Shown here piece by piece: positions 1 through 7,343 of a stretch of DNA of 47,300 bases (position 1 is its first letter; each line of letters begins with the position of its first letter). The translations under genes and the position numbers were made by a program. The DNA is from a virus. The DNA is taken from positions 1 through 47,300 of IMG/VR virus record IMGVR_UViG_3300033991_000022, one strand, 5' to 3'. The notes below the pieces were generated by a model. The model did not search any database and was not told the DNA's origin. It was given only the letters and a program-made list of their open reading frames with translations.

Positions 1-165
1 GATATTAGGAACACCTTTCAGTCTATTATATACATCATCCTCTATCAATTCAGTAACATAGTCCTTACGAGACTTGCCACTAAGTTGAGTTACGAAGTCC
101 ATAAGAGACTTCAACCCTACATCTATCTCCATCCAGACTCCGGTTGTCTCCTTGTCTTTACTCAT
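1..165 (-). CDS. 5' part of a 100-aa hypothetical protein (duplicate of the 47280 gene)
   Basis: This is the first 55 codons of the protein whose full copy lies at 46978-47280, cut by the window edge. ATG at 165 is preceded by the ribosome site GGAGGTGAAACAG. The copy differs at residue 13, which is Glu here and Gly in the full copy. The methyltransferase stop lies 7 bases upstream, so on the circle this gene directly follows the methyltransferase in the leftward operon. Confidence 0.8.
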   Translation of the reverse strand, partial: MSKDKETTGVWMEIDVGLKSLMDFVTQLSGKSRKDYVTELIEDDVYNRLKGVPNI

Positions 166-185
166 TCCTGTTTCACCTCCTGTAA
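1..185. repeat. Direct terminal repeat, left copy
   Basis: These 185 bases recur at 47116-47300 with a single difference (T128 here, C at 47243). The repeat cuts through a gene rather than lying between genes, which fits an arbitrarily opened circular or permuted genome better than a physical terminus. The mismatch changes a Glu codon (here) to Gly (right copy) in the 100-aa protein that starts at 165 or 47280. Confidence 0.95.
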
Positions 186-1228
186 AAAGTAATCTCCTCC
201 CAATCTATGAGAGGAAGCCCATACTTCGCTAGGGTCTTATGGTTAATCTGCCTGAAGAATGATACTTCAGGATTGTTAGCCCGCTTGGTCTCCAGATACG
301 TGAAGCCCACTTGCTTCATAAGGCTAATTGTTAAACGGTCAAGCCTCACCACCTTTTTTTTCTGTATAAAGTTTCTAGTCACAAGAGCAACAACAGCACC
401 TGGCTCTAGGAATTGGTAAAGGCTCTTATAGACTTTAAGCATCTCGTAGTTATACTTGCCGCTCTTGTCTATACTTGCAATGTTATTCTCCTCCAAATAC
501 TCATGGACATACATACCAGTTACATCATCAGGTATAGAGTCAATCTTTGACTGGCTATGCTCGCCATGTTTATAAGGAGGAGAACACAATACCTTTATCT
601 TAGCATTGCCGATATTCGCTTTGTCCATGCTATACTGCATATCATACGAACCTTTCAACTCGTCCTCTATCTCGCCCCATGTCCGCTCATCTTTAGAGCC
701 AAACTGCTGCCCTACATCTCGAAGTCGGTTGCCATAAGGCGGAGAGCAAAGAACAGCATTTGCAGGTATATCAAGCCACTGCAACTGTCTTGCATCTCCT
801 TGTATAACATGGATAGTTCCAACTTGAAGCATATCAACAGTTACTCTCCTGAAATGCTCCAGGTTTCCAAGCACATGCTCTTTGCTTCCTGTAAACATAT
901 CATCTGGGTCATCTACAATAGTATCATATCCCTCCATGTCTTTAATGAATCTCTCTTCCAACTCAACTCCGATAGCATTATAACCTAGCCATGCTGCAAC
1001 TATAAGGAAGCTACCTATCCCACACATCGGGTCGAGTATTACATCTCCTTTCTGCAGCCATCCTTTTTCTAGCATATAGTCAAGCGTTAGAGCAGCACTA
1101 TCGCAGTTACCTTTAGCCTGGTGGTCTCTCAAGGCTTTAGGCGCAAAAAATCTGTCATGCCACTCGCTATTTCTCTGACAATCCGGCCAGTCTATCGCCG
1201 GTCTGCTTGTCTCTGTAGTTACTGACAT
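173..1228 (-). CDS. DNA methyltransferase, SPPY type (N4-cytosine/N6-adenine class)
   Basis: The 351-aa protein shows an AdoMet-binding motif I (DPMCGIGSFL near residue 66), an acidic motif II (GVELEERF near 87), and two catalytic-type SPPY motifs, CSPPYGNRLRD near 161 and CSPPYKHGEH near 215. SPPY is the motif IV of amino-methyltransferases. The start is placed at 1228, preceded by GGAGGGCGTCA; a longer frame to 1282 lacks a good ribosome site. No restriction endonuclease is adjacent, so it is probably an orphan enzyme protecting phage DNA or marking it. The second SPPY is unusual and could be structural or reflect an internal duplication. Confidence 0.85.
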   Translation of the reverse strand: MSVTTETSRPAIDWPDCQRNSEWHDRFFAPKALRDHQAKGNCDSAALTLDYMLEKGWLQKGDVILDPMCGIGSFLIVAAWLGYNAIGVELEERFIKDMEGYDTIVDDPDDMFTGSKEHVLGNLEHFRRVTVDMLQVGTIHVIQGDARQLQWLDIPANAVLCSPPYGNRLRDVGQQFGSKDERTWGEIEDELKGSYDMQYSMDKANIGNAKIKVLCSPPYKHGEHSQSKIDSIPDDVTGMYVHEYLEENNIASIDKSGKYNYEMLKVYKSLYQFLEPGAVVALVTRNFIQKKKVVRLDRLTISLMKQVGFTYLETKRANNPEVSFFRQINHKTLAKYGLPLIDWEEITFYRR

Positions 1229-1436
1229 TGACGCCCTCCAATGTGTACGAAATACGAAGCGAGCAGATGTTGTCAAGCTCATCTAGTTCTCGCTTCATGT
1301 GACGAATCTTCTTGCGGATACTGATTAACCGCTTCCGGTCTGCCTTGCCCAAGACGGGCTTGTTTGTATCGGCTATAGCACCTTTAATATGTGCCATACA
1401 ATCACTAATTACTCTATCAAGAAATCTAAGCTTCAT
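1167..1436 (-). CDS. Small basic helical protein, unknown function
   Basis: An 89-aa protein rich in Lys and Arg in its middle (RKRLISIRKKIRHMKREL near residues 39-56), predicted mostly helical. It has a good ribosome site (GGAGGCTGAAAA before ATG). Its 3' end overlaps the methyltransferase start by 62 bases, so the two are probably co-translated. No family recognised. Confidence 0.6.
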   Translation of the reverse strand: MKLRFLDRVISDCMAHIKGAIADTNKPVLGKADRKRLISIRKKIRHMKRELDELDNICSLRISYTLEGVNVSNYRDKQTGDRLAGLSEK

Positions 1437-1490
1437 TTTTCAGCCTCCATATATAAAGCGGGAGGAGGCGGCCGAAGCCGCCTCGCCGGC

Positions 1491-2309
1491 TTAAAGCTCA
1501 TCTCCCCCACTGCCATTAATAGGGTACTCGTCAGCGGCAATCTCCCTACCAGCAAAGAGGTCAACGAGAGACTTTATAAGGGTCTGTTTTGTACCTCTGA
1601 AGACTACCTCAGAGACAAGCTCCTCTGCCATCTCTTCGGTCACGTCTCCAGCCTTCGCAAACTTGAGAACAGACCACTTCATGCCAGTGGCACTTTTCAC
1701 CTCTGCGGTAATCTCGGTGATTACCCGATTATGTCTCTGCCCGACCGTTCCCAGAGCAGAGCAGTATCCATCCCATGCCTTGATACTCGATGTCGGAACC
1801 GGGAAAATAGCCGGTACCTGCATGCCCGGCCTCCAAAAAAGCAACCGACGAAGTTCAGCACACGCCTTTCCACGCCCAGACCTGCCAAGTATCTCTGTAC
1901 TTCCCCATTTATTAAGCGGGCAGCCATTGACACAATTTCCTGCTCCCTCGGAAATCTTGTCTTTGATAATGTTAAAAAGCTCGTCGCTGCTTTCAGCATC
2001 AGTCAAAGTACCGTGAATGTAATCCTGACTGGAACAGAAAGGCCGCCCGCCTGTAATCTCGGTCAGCTTCTCCGAGTCCTCTTCGTGAGCCATACGAGGA
2101 AAAAACACTCTCACCATTCTTGATGCCAGAATAACACCAGTCAATCTTGACTCTGGCGGTAATGCAGGAAAAGCGAACATCCCTTGCGTATGCACTATTT
2201 GTATAACAACCGGCGTCGGATTAAAGCCCGATGCTTCTTCATCCAGTTGCGACGCTATCATAGCCAGCGCAGAATCTGCACGCGTGGCTATCTCTTTTCC
2301 TTTAGCCAT
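1491..2309 (-). CDS. Conserved phage Cys-cluster protein, possibly DNA-binding
   Basis: The 272-aa protein has a cluster reading CVNGCPLNKWGS followed by GRGKACAELRRLLFW, near residues 127-160. That arrangement (C..CP..WGS, then GKAC..RR) is seen in a recurring family of phage replication-region proteins of poorly defined role; a single-stranded-DNA-binding role has been my working guess, not an identification. Start at ATG 2309 with AAGGAG seven bases upstream; an upstream ATG at 2342 lacks this. The C-terminus is acidic (ending GGDEL). It sits just downstream of a coiled-coil protein with an SSB-like tail and the SNF2 helicase, which supports a recombination or replication role. Confidence 0.6.
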   Translation of the reverse strand: MAKGKEIATRADSALAMIASQLDEEASGFNPTPVVIQIVHTQGMFAFPALPPESRLTGVILASRMVRVFFPRMAHEEDSEKLTEITGGRPFCSSQDYIHGTLTDAESSDELFNIIKDKISEGAGNCVNGCPLNKWGSTEILGRSGRGKACAELRRLLFWRPGMQVPAIFPVPTSSIKAWDGYCSALGTVGQRHNRVITEITAEVKSATGMKWSVLKFAKAGDVTEEMAEELVSEVVFRGTKQTLIKSLVDLFAGREIAADEYPINGSGGDEL

Positions 2310-2322
2310 TTGGTTTCTCCTT

Positions 2323-2802
2323 TTAGAACGGCATATCATCAAGCTTATCTAAAGCTGACTTAGGCCGCTCCTTTGAACTTCCATTATAAGTCCTAACCGT
2401 CACCACCGGAACTGTTGAAATTTCTAATCCCGGCGGCAGACACTCCTGCACAGTACTTCCAGTCTTCAAAGCCTCAATCTGTGCGTCGTGAACCATTCCA
2501 AAGATTCCCTTCGGGTTTTTGGGACTCCCCTTTATGAACACCTCCTCTAAGTACTCACTCCTTGGTTCGCCTTGATTATCCACCCAGCCCAGCAGCATTT
2601 GATAATCAGTGACCTTACCAAAGCTGCGCCAACTTACATTGATACTTGAATCACCTCGCTTTATAGTATCAAAATTGTTGACAGTAAAGTGAGCAACTAT
2701 CTGCTCTTTAAGAGCATTTGTTTCCTGCTTGACTGCTGCCAACTCAGCCTCTATACTCTTCTGCTTTCGATAAGCCTCCAGATACTCATCAAGAATGTCC
2801 AT
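2323..2802 (-). CDS. Coiled-coil protein with SSB-like acidic C-terminal tip
   Basis: A 159-aa protein with an N-terminal coiled coil (about residues 4-42, rich in Glu, Ala and Lys) and a C-terminus ending KLDDMPF. This resembles the acidic-Pro-Phe tip (DDDIPF in E. coli SSB) that bacterial SSBs use to recruit repair and replication proteins. No OB-fold was recognised, so it may mimic the tail without being an SSB. Start chosen at 2802 (GGAG, six-base spacing); 2814 is an alternative. It lies in the replication operon between the SNF2 helicase and the Cys-cluster protein. Confidence 0.55.
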   Translation of the reverse strand: MDILDEYLEAYRKQKSIEAELAAVKQETNALKEQIVAHFTVNNFDTIKRGDSSINVSWRSFGKVTDYQMLLGWVDNQGEPRSEYLEEVFIKGSPKNPKGIFGMVHDAQIEALKTGSTVQECLPPGLEISTVPVVTVRTYNGSSKERPKSALDKLDDMPF

Positions 2803-2977
2803 TGGATTCTCCATCCTTTATCACTTCCTCTCCGTATATTTCGAAGGCTACTAGCGTATCCTTATACTTCTCCAGCCACTCTATTAGCTCATCAATAGAG
2901 CTAAACCTTGCAGGTGTGTACTCCTCCTCTTTATCTACTAGCCTTATATTCATTGTGACTACTACTTCGTTAATCAA
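2789..2977 (-). CDS. Small acidic protein, TTG start
   Basis: A 62-aa protein of unknown function. It starts at TTG with a strong ribosome site (GGAGGTGAG, seven-base spacing), and its TTGA overlaps the TGA stop of the SNF2 helicase by four bases, a typical coupled-translation junction. The middle is a short amphipathic helix with acidic residues. Its end overlaps the next gene by 14 bases. Confidence 0.6.
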   Translation of the reverse strand: MINEVVVTMNIRLVDKEEEYTPARFSSIDELIEWLEKYKDTLVAFEIYGEEVIKDGESNGHS

Positions 2978-4941
2978 AACAACTCACCTCCTAACCTCTT
3001 CGCCTCCTCCGGCTTCGCCAAAAGGTAAAGCAGCACAGCCTTGTCGAATTTAGGCAGCTTTATATCCGCTGGCTGGTCTCCGGTAATACCGTTTGCCCAA
3101 CCAGTTTTCTTCGATAAAATCACCTCAAGCCTGTCGTCTATAGAATCCTCAGTAACCAATGAAATTACAGTCACAGGCACGGGGTTCTTAATACCAACTA
3201 TTCTATCCTCTGCCTGTTTGTTCAAATGAGGACTCCACCACTTATCCCAGAAGATACATAAAGTGGCAGGCTGGAATCCTTTGCCCTCACTCGTCTGTAT
3301 CTGAGCTATCATAATGCGGCAGCTTGGGTCTTGCTGAAATCTGTACATATTGTCAACCGCTTTCTCACCCATCTGCCCTCTAATATGTACAGCACCATAC
3401 TTCCCATACCTCTTAACCAACTTGAGAATCGGAGGCACAAAGCGAGACCATATAACAATCTTGCCAAAGTCATCAAGGTACTCGTCTATAAACTCGTCCA
3501 GTTCTGCCAACTTCCAGTTGTTATCAAACCAGACAACATCCTCGTCAGTCTGTGCTAATTTAGAAGATGTTGAAGCAAACTGTTCAAGGAAAAACATACC
3601 GTCAGAATCAGGAACTTTAGGCAAATAACCTGAAGTTATCTGCTGCAATCTGAGTATCTTGACCATGTGATTCTGCGCCCTTATCTCCGTCCATTCCGTC
3701 TCTTTGGAAATCTCCGCCCAAAGAAAGTCACGCATATCATCGTAAGCCTTCTTCTGGTCACCAGATAAAGTGCCATACCTATCAGCACGAACAGCTTGGT
3801 CAAAGATTATATCTTTGCGTAGCCTCCGCATTGACAAGCGCGCTAATCTATACTTTACCTCGTCTAAATCCCGGTATCCAGTTATCTGCCTTCCCTGATA
3901 ACCGCCTCTTATACCAAACCTTTCCTGGAAGTACTCTATATTCTGACCTAACACACCCGGACATATAAAGTCAGCCATAGAGAAAGCATCTTCAGGTCGG
4001 TTAGCAACCGGTGTTCCAGTCATAAAGATGCTATAGGTAGGATTAAGTGAAAGAATAGCCTTTGACTGCTTGCTCTGAGGATTCTTCAACTTGTGTGCCT
4101 CGTCACAGATTAAAAGATAACCTGTGTGCCTACAATCCTCCTCCCATACTTTCATCTCTTCCTCGTCTGCCCTGGCACACTCATAATTGACAATGTAAAA
4201 GAACATCTTTTGTGCCCAGAGAGCAGCCTTCTGGTCTTTTGTTCCCTGTATAATACAGGATAACAGCCCGTACATTGGCGAGTCAAGCATTATCTCATTC
4301 ATCCATACTCGCTTAATAGTATTAGGAACTATTACCAGTACACGCTGTACCATCTTGTTCTTCAGCAGCCAGGTCGCTATGTCAACTGCTTGCTTCGTCT
4401 TGCCTGTTCTCATCTCGTCAAAGAGACAAATGTGCCCGCTGCCCAATTCTAAAGAGCGCAGGAAGAAAGCCATACCTGCTTTCTGGTGAGGTTTCGGCTG
4501 GCGAGTAAAGAAAGAGTCGTCAATACTATACCTGGCGAGAATCGAATCTGTCAACTCCGCTCCGTTCCTCTTAATTAGATTCAGGTCATGCTCGAACTCA
4601 ATCCACTTGTCATACAGTTCCTTTACCTCCGGCTCGACCTGTAATCTGTGCCATTGAGCAGGTATTCCCTTCGCGTCGTCATCCAGAGGATAAGTAACAT
4701 GCTCTCTCCAATTGTTCATAAACGCAGGCGGCGTCTCCTCAAAGAACCTGCGCGCCAAAGGTAAAGGCACATGGTAATGAGACTTCACAGTCCAGGGAGA
4801 ACCAAGCTCCTCCTGAACTATGCGCTTGTTGCAGTATACAGCGTTGAGCAGCCTCATATCCCTCTCCGCGTATACATCTAAAGTGCCTAAGACCCCTATG
4901 CTAGGCGTTCTGGTCGGCTTCTGCTTTATTACTATCGGCAA
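2974..4941 (-). CDS. SNF2/DEAD-like superfamily 2 helicase
   Basis: A 655-aa ATPase with the SF2 motifs in order: Q-like motif (QPKPHQKAGMAFFL near 148), Walker A (FDEMRTGKT near 174-182), Walker B DEAH (ICDEAHKLKN near 278), motif III (MTGTPVANRPED near 308), and near the C-terminus motif VI (QAEDRIVGI), followed by the SNF2-typical C-lobe. Such phage enzymes remodel DNA or branch-migrate recombination intermediates. The initiation codon is TTG with AAGGAGGTG seven bases upstream. It overlaps the preceding small gene by 41 bases. It could serve as the recombination helicase together with the predicted nuclease at 42876. Confidence 0.88.
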   Translation of the reverse strand: MPIVIKQKPTRTPSIGVLGTLDVYAERDMRLLNAVYCNKRIVQEELGSPWTVKSHYHVPLPLARRFFEETPPAFMNNWREHVTYPLDDDAKGIPAQWHRLQVEPEVKELYDKWIEFEHDLNLIKRNGAELTDSILARYSIDDSFFTRQPKPHQKAGMAFFLRSLELGSGHICLFDEMRTGKTKQAVDIATWLLKNKMVQRVLVIVPNTIKRVWMNEIMLDSPMYGLLSCIIQGTKDQKAALWAQKMFFYIVNYECARADEEEMKVWEEDCRHTGYLLICDEAHKLKNPQSKQSKAILSLNPTYSIFMTGTPVANRPEDAFSMADFICPGVLGQNIEYFQERFGIRGGYQGRQITGYRDLDEVKYRLARLSMRRLRKDIIFDQAVRADRYGTLSGDQKKAYDDMRDFLWAEISKETEWTEIRAQNHMVKILRLQQITSGYLPKVPDSDGMFFLEQFASTSSKLAQTDEDVVWFDNNWKLAELDEFIDEYLDDFGKIVIWSRFVPPILKLVKRYGKYGAVHIRGQMGEKAVDNMYRFQQDPSCRIMIAQIQTSEGKGFQPATLCIFWDKWWSPHLNKQAEDRIVGIKNPVPVTVISLVTEDSIDDRLEVILSKKTGWANGITGDQPADIKLPKFDKAVLLYLLAKPEEAKRLGGELF

Positions 4942-5116
4942 TCTGCTTCACCTCCTTAATTCTGATACTAAAGTCGATATTAAGCACAGCGCCCGCACCA
5001 AGCTTAATATCAGTGTTCCACGTATGTGCTTCAAGAGCAAATGCGGAATCAGCATTGAAATGCTCGGCCACAAGCCGGTTAAGCAGGTTTATATTTACAG
5101 TAATTCTTTGTTCCAT
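4901..5116 (-). CDS. Hypothetical protein, 71 aa
   Basis: Small protein of unknown function with a beta-rich middle. Good ribosome site (GGGAGGCACTG). The start codon overlaps the upstream gene's stop (TGATG), and its 3' end overlaps the SNF2 helicase by 41 bases, so it is probably translationally coupled to both. Confidence 0.6.
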   Translation of the reverse strand: MEQRITVNINLLNRLVAEHFNADSAFALEAHTWNTDIKLGAGAVLNIDFSIRIKEVKQIADSNKAEADQNA

Positions 5117-5412
5117 CAGTGCCTCCCGCTTAAAACTATCGGCTTCTTTCCTAAAGCCTTCATTCCCTCAAGTATATTTTGCTTACCTTCGCTGCATCTG
5201 TTTATATAAGGACAAGACATACACTCTTCCACTGCCGCTCTGAGCTTGTTAGCAGAGTATGTCAGAACCAGGTCGGCTATTACTGCGCTAACATCCATGT
5301 CAGCCACAGCCTCAACAATTTCGAGGATGTCCTCTTCTTCTAAAGGACAATCATCTGGCTCTAACATGCGGCGTATGTCTTCCTCAGTTATCTGGAATAA
5401 AATTCTAGACAT
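5116..5412 (-). CDS. Acidic Cys-containing protein, 98 aa
   Basis: The N-terminal half is strongly acidic and helical. The C-terminal half has three Cys in a CMSCPYINRCSEGKQN segment that might bind metal. Ribosome site GGAGGAGTTAA. Not recognised. It overlaps the upstream gene by eight bases. Confidence 0.6.
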   Translation of the reverse strand: MSRILFQITEEDIRRMLEPDDCPLEEEDILEIVEAVADMDVSAVIADLVLTYSANKLRAAVEECMSCPYINRCSEGKQNILEGMKALGKKPIVLSGRH

Positions 5413-5929
5413 TTAACTCCTCCATCAGAGAATCCAGATACCTGAACCCTCTAAAATGCTTCACGTCTCCTAACTCTATCCAATTATCAAAGACGTGAAT
5501 CCTCTCCGCCGGCGGAATATGTAAAGTGGGAGTGCGTAAACCTAGCTCCGCTGTTACATCACCCGGCCCTACCAGGTAATAACTCGGCGGGTCTATACCT
5601 CCACAGCCCCGCTGTGGAATAAGTCGCCGATGCTCAGCCCGTAAGGCGGGTATAGTTACGGGCTGTGCAGAGATTTCCCTGATTTCATCAGTAAGCTGCT
5701 GCTGCAAACTGCATTTGATTATACCGTCTACAGTGTAATAACCAAACATTAAAGCAGGAGCGTCCTGCTCCTGCCTGTGCAGCAATACGACCTTTGATTC
5801 TCCGATTACTATATCCTGCGGTATCGCAGGAACTTTGCGACAACAGCCCAACCGCTCTGACTCCTCTATGTATTCATCTGGAGTTGAGTAGAACTGCCGA
5901 CCTATAAAGATGGCTATGTCACGAGACAT
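5405..5929 (-). CDS. Hypothetical protein whose gene is studded with hairpins
   Basis: A 174-aa protein of unknown function with a plausible ribosome site (AGGTGAGGTGAACTTAGA). Its coding sequence contains at least four perfect inverted repeats with stems of 7-9 bp (5601-5617, 5636-5664, 5754-5774, 5814-5831). They encode Pro/Arg/Gln/Gly-rich stretches such as RLIPQRGCGG. This suggests small palindromes have been inserted in frame, or that the mRNA is highly structured. Confidence 0.55.
   Translation of the reverse strand: MSRDIAIFIGRQFYSTPDEYIEESERLGCCRKVPAIPQDIVIGESKVVLLHRQEQDAPALMFGYYTVDGIIKCSLQQQLTDEIREISAQPVTIPALRAEHRRLIPQRGCGGIDPPSYYLVGPGDVTAELGLRTPTLHIPPAERIHVFDNWIELGDVKHFRGFRYLDSLMEELNV
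5601..5831. repeat. Cluster of four perfect hairpins inside a gene
   Basis: CCACAGC/GCTGTGG (5601-5617, loop 3), AGCCCGTAA/TTACGGGCT (5636-5664, loop 11), GCAGGAGC/GCTCCTGC (5754-5774, loop 5) and TCCTGCG/CGCAGGA (5814-5831, loop 4). All are perfect, lie within 231 bases and are inside the 174-aa gene. Terminators would not normally sit inside a gene, and none is followed by a T tract. Confidence 0.7.
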
Positions 5930-5941
5930 TCTAAGTTCACC

Positions 5942-6157
5942 TCACCTTTCTGCAAAAGGGGAACTTTTGCTGGACAGCAAATTGTCCACAATTTGCAGAT
6001 CTGCAAATTTAGCAAACAGCTCAGCAAACGTTTCCTCTAATTTCTGCTTGTTTTTGTCATCAGCGACATACCAGGCCTTCGCTAAGTAATGCTCAAAGCG
6101 ACCACCATATTGACACATTTTACTAACAGCCTTGTGAGTAAGCCTAATTTTTAGCAT
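5942..6157 (-). CDS. Small protein with a palindrome-derived C-terminus
   Basis: A 71-aa protein of unknown function. Start at 6157 with a strong ribosome site (AAGAGGAGGAGCAAG); a longer frame to 6226 would begin inside a hairpin and is unlikely. Roughly the last twenty codons are encoded by a stack of nested palindromes (5951-6010), so the present C-terminus was probably added or replaced by palindrome insertion. Confidence 0.55.
   Translation of the reverse strand: MLKIRLTHKAVSKMCQYGGRFEHYLAKAWYVADDKNKQKLEETFAELFAKFADLQIVDNLLSSKSSPFAER
5951..6010. repeat. Nested palindrome stack
   Basis: Four overlapping perfect inverted repeats: GCAAAAG/CTTTTGC (5952-5970), TGGACA/TGTCCA (5971-5988), CAAATTGT/ACAATTTG (5978-5995), and a gap-free 20-bp palindrome AATTTGCAGATCTGCAAATT (5990-6009). 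The overlapping stems are mutually exclusive in RNA. They lie inside the 3' end of the 71-aa gene. The TGGACAG start resembles the double-hairpin family at 6806, but the match is only partial. Confidence 0.75.
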
Positions 6158-6175
6158 CTTGCTCCTCCTCTTCCC

Positions 6176-6221
6176 AAAATCCGGAGTGAGCGAATTGGAG
6201 CAATTCGCTACTTCGGATTTT
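6176..6221. repeat. 46-bp two-tier hairpin across a stop codon
   Basis: Outer stem AAAATCCG (6176-6183) / CGGATTTT (6214-6221) and inner stem AGCGAATTG (6189-6197) / CAATTCGCT (6201-6209) with a three-base loop. It spans the 3' end and stop codon of the 217-aa gene and runs to within 20 bases of the next gene's ribosome site. A terminator role is possible, but neither side has a clear T tract beyond the stem. Confidence 0.7.
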
Positions 6222-6861
6222 TCCAAAATCCAAAATCAGAACCGTCTCCCGGATGCGCGCCAAAGTAATAACCATCGGGAGCTAAATCGTTGAGTATATC
6301 CTCAATATCCTCAAGGATATAATCCCATTCTTCGTCCGGCGCGTCATCAGATAAAGCGCAATACTCCGCCAGCAAACGCTGAATTACCGGCAACTGGTCT
6401 AAGTTTAACCTCGTCGCCATCGCTTCTGCAAGTTCGATAAAGCAGGGTACTAAATCATCGGCGCGTAAAGTGCCAGAGGATATAGGGCCGATATACTCCA
6501 GCTTTATTGCCTGCTCTCTGCGTATTTCCCACTCCTTATACCAGCTTCCCCAACTCGTCAATTCAAACTTCGCCTCCTTTATATTATAAAGAAGTGTTGG
6601 GGAATAGACATCACCAAAGTTGATGTACTCAGCTATTGGAGTACAGCCGTCCTTATCGTAAAGAGCTTCGACTCCGTAGCCGCAAAGAATAGCATCGGCT
6701 CGTAACAGTCTTTCATACGGAGTCAAGTGGGTATATTGCAATAACTCGGAAAGGAAAACTAAGTCATCTGACTCCGCTAGATTAAAGTGGTTTGCTATTT
6801 CCTTCGTGGACAGCGGGAGCTGTCTGCCCGAACAGCTACGCTGTTCAGCTGTCAAATTCAT
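6208..6861 (-). CDS. Hypothetical protein carrying an inserted palindromic peptide at its N-terminus
   Basis: A 217-aa acidic protein of unknown function. Excellent ribosome site (AAGGAGGTGAGTTAGA). Codons 5-19 are encoded by a 44-bp double-hairpin element giving AEQRSCSGRQLPLST, a peptide identical to one inside the heptose kinase at 10343. The rest (EIANHFNLAESDD onward) reads as an ordinary globular protein, so the element appears to have inserted just after the start. The C-terminus ends in the 6176-6221 hairpin. Confidence 0.6.
   Translation of the reverse strand: MNLTAEQRSCSGRQLPLSTKEIANHFNLAESDDLVFLSELLQYTHLTPYERLLRADAILCGYGVEALYDKDGCTPIAEYINFGDVYSPTLLYNIKEAKFELTSWGSWYKEWEIRREQAIKLEYIGPISSGTLRADDLVPCFIELAEAMATRLNLDQLPVIQRLLAEYCALSDDAPDEEWDYILEDIEDILNDLAPDGYYFGAHPGDGSDFGFWKNPK
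6806..6849 (-). repeat. Double-hairpin palindromic element, copy A (in-frame)
   Basis: The element comprises hairpin 1 (GACAGC/GCTGTC), a TGCCC linker and hairpin 2 (GAACAGC/GCTGTTC). Its reverse complement is identical over all 44 bases to 10916-10959, and identity stops sharply at both ends. Relative to the coding strands both copies have the same orientation and reading frame. Confidence 0.9.
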
Positions 6862-6951
6862 TCTAACTCACCTCCTTTGCTAAGTTAAGCTAAACTCTTC
6901 AGGGCTTATAAAGCGGACACGGTAAAGTGTGTTTCGTTTAGCAGAAGTGTA

Positions 6952-6974
6952 AGCCGGGCTGGTCAGGCCCGGCT
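6952..6974. other. GC-rich hairpin in a 243-bp gap
   Basis: AGCCGGGC (6952-6959) pairs with GCCCGGCT (6967-6974) around a seven-base loop. It lies between the 74-aa and 217-aa genes, so it could be a transcription attenuator, but the leftward strand has no T tract after it. Apart from this and the element at 7048, the gap 6862-7104 shows nothing recognisable. Confidence 0.4.
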
Positions 6975-7047
6975 CTATTCAGTTTTCCAAACGGCTCTAT
7001 TCTTTACATCTCCGCCTCCTCTCGAATGGTAACAAAGTATAGCTGAA

Positions 7048-7097
7048 GTGGACAGTTTGGAACAAACTGTCTGCCCAACCGAGCAAGCTCGGTCAGA
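7048..7097 (-). repeat. Double-hairpin palindromic element, divergent copy with covarying stems
   Basis: It has the same plan as the 6806 element (GTGGACAG, hairpin, CTGTCTGCCC, second hairpin, CAG), but the stems differ: GACAGTTTG/CAAACTGTC (7051-7071) and ACCGAGC/GCTCGGT (7078-7093). Both stems changed on both sides while the linker stayed constant, which argues that the folded structure is maintained. It lies just downstream of the 74-aa gene's stop, outside any gene. Confidence 0.75.
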
Positions 7098-7104
7098 CAC
7101 ACAT

Positions 7105-7329
7105 TCACCAGTTTGCCTCGACTCTTTCTACCCAGAGACGCGCTTCTTCATTGCACACGTCACAGTATATCAACTCTGGGTCTAGGTCTGGAGTTGCGCG
7201 GAAGTCTTCTGGGTCAACGGTAAAGAGGGAAGCGCAGCCGCAACACGTTAACTCGGTCGGCACAGCATACTCAGTCCATGATGAATACTGCGGTAAACCA
7301 ATATCTCTGGGTGACTTCGGTTTTTTCAT
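7105..7329 (-). CDS. Small zinc-ribbon-like protein
   Basis: A 74-aa protein with two Cys pairs, TCCGC near residue 29 and YCDVC near 56, spaced as in a zinc ribbon. Probably a small nucleic-acid- or protein-binding factor. Start chosen at 7329 (AAGGAGTCGGAGCA upstream). The longer frame to 7389 would translate a half palindromic element and lacks a ribosome site. Confidence 0.6.
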   Translation of the reverse strand: MKKPKSPRDIGLPQYSSWTEYAVPTELTCCGCASLFTVDPEDFRATPDLDPELIYCDVCNEEARLWVERVEANW

Positions 7330-7343
7330 TGCTCCGACTCCTT

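Noticed and set aside
1-185. The terminal repeat as the phage's physical packaging repeat (T7-like)
   Set aside because: It cuts a gene and joins two ends of one operon in normal spacing, so circular permutation is simpler, though a true terminal repeat cannot be fully excluded without read-end data.
1389-2123. 244-aa rightward open frame
   Set aside because: It is antisense to the Cys-cluster protein gene and has no ribosome site.
6176-6221. The two-tier hairpin as a rho-independent terminator
   Set aside because: It covers a stop codon and lies 18 bases from the next ribosome site within a dense operon; no T tract follows on the leftward strand.
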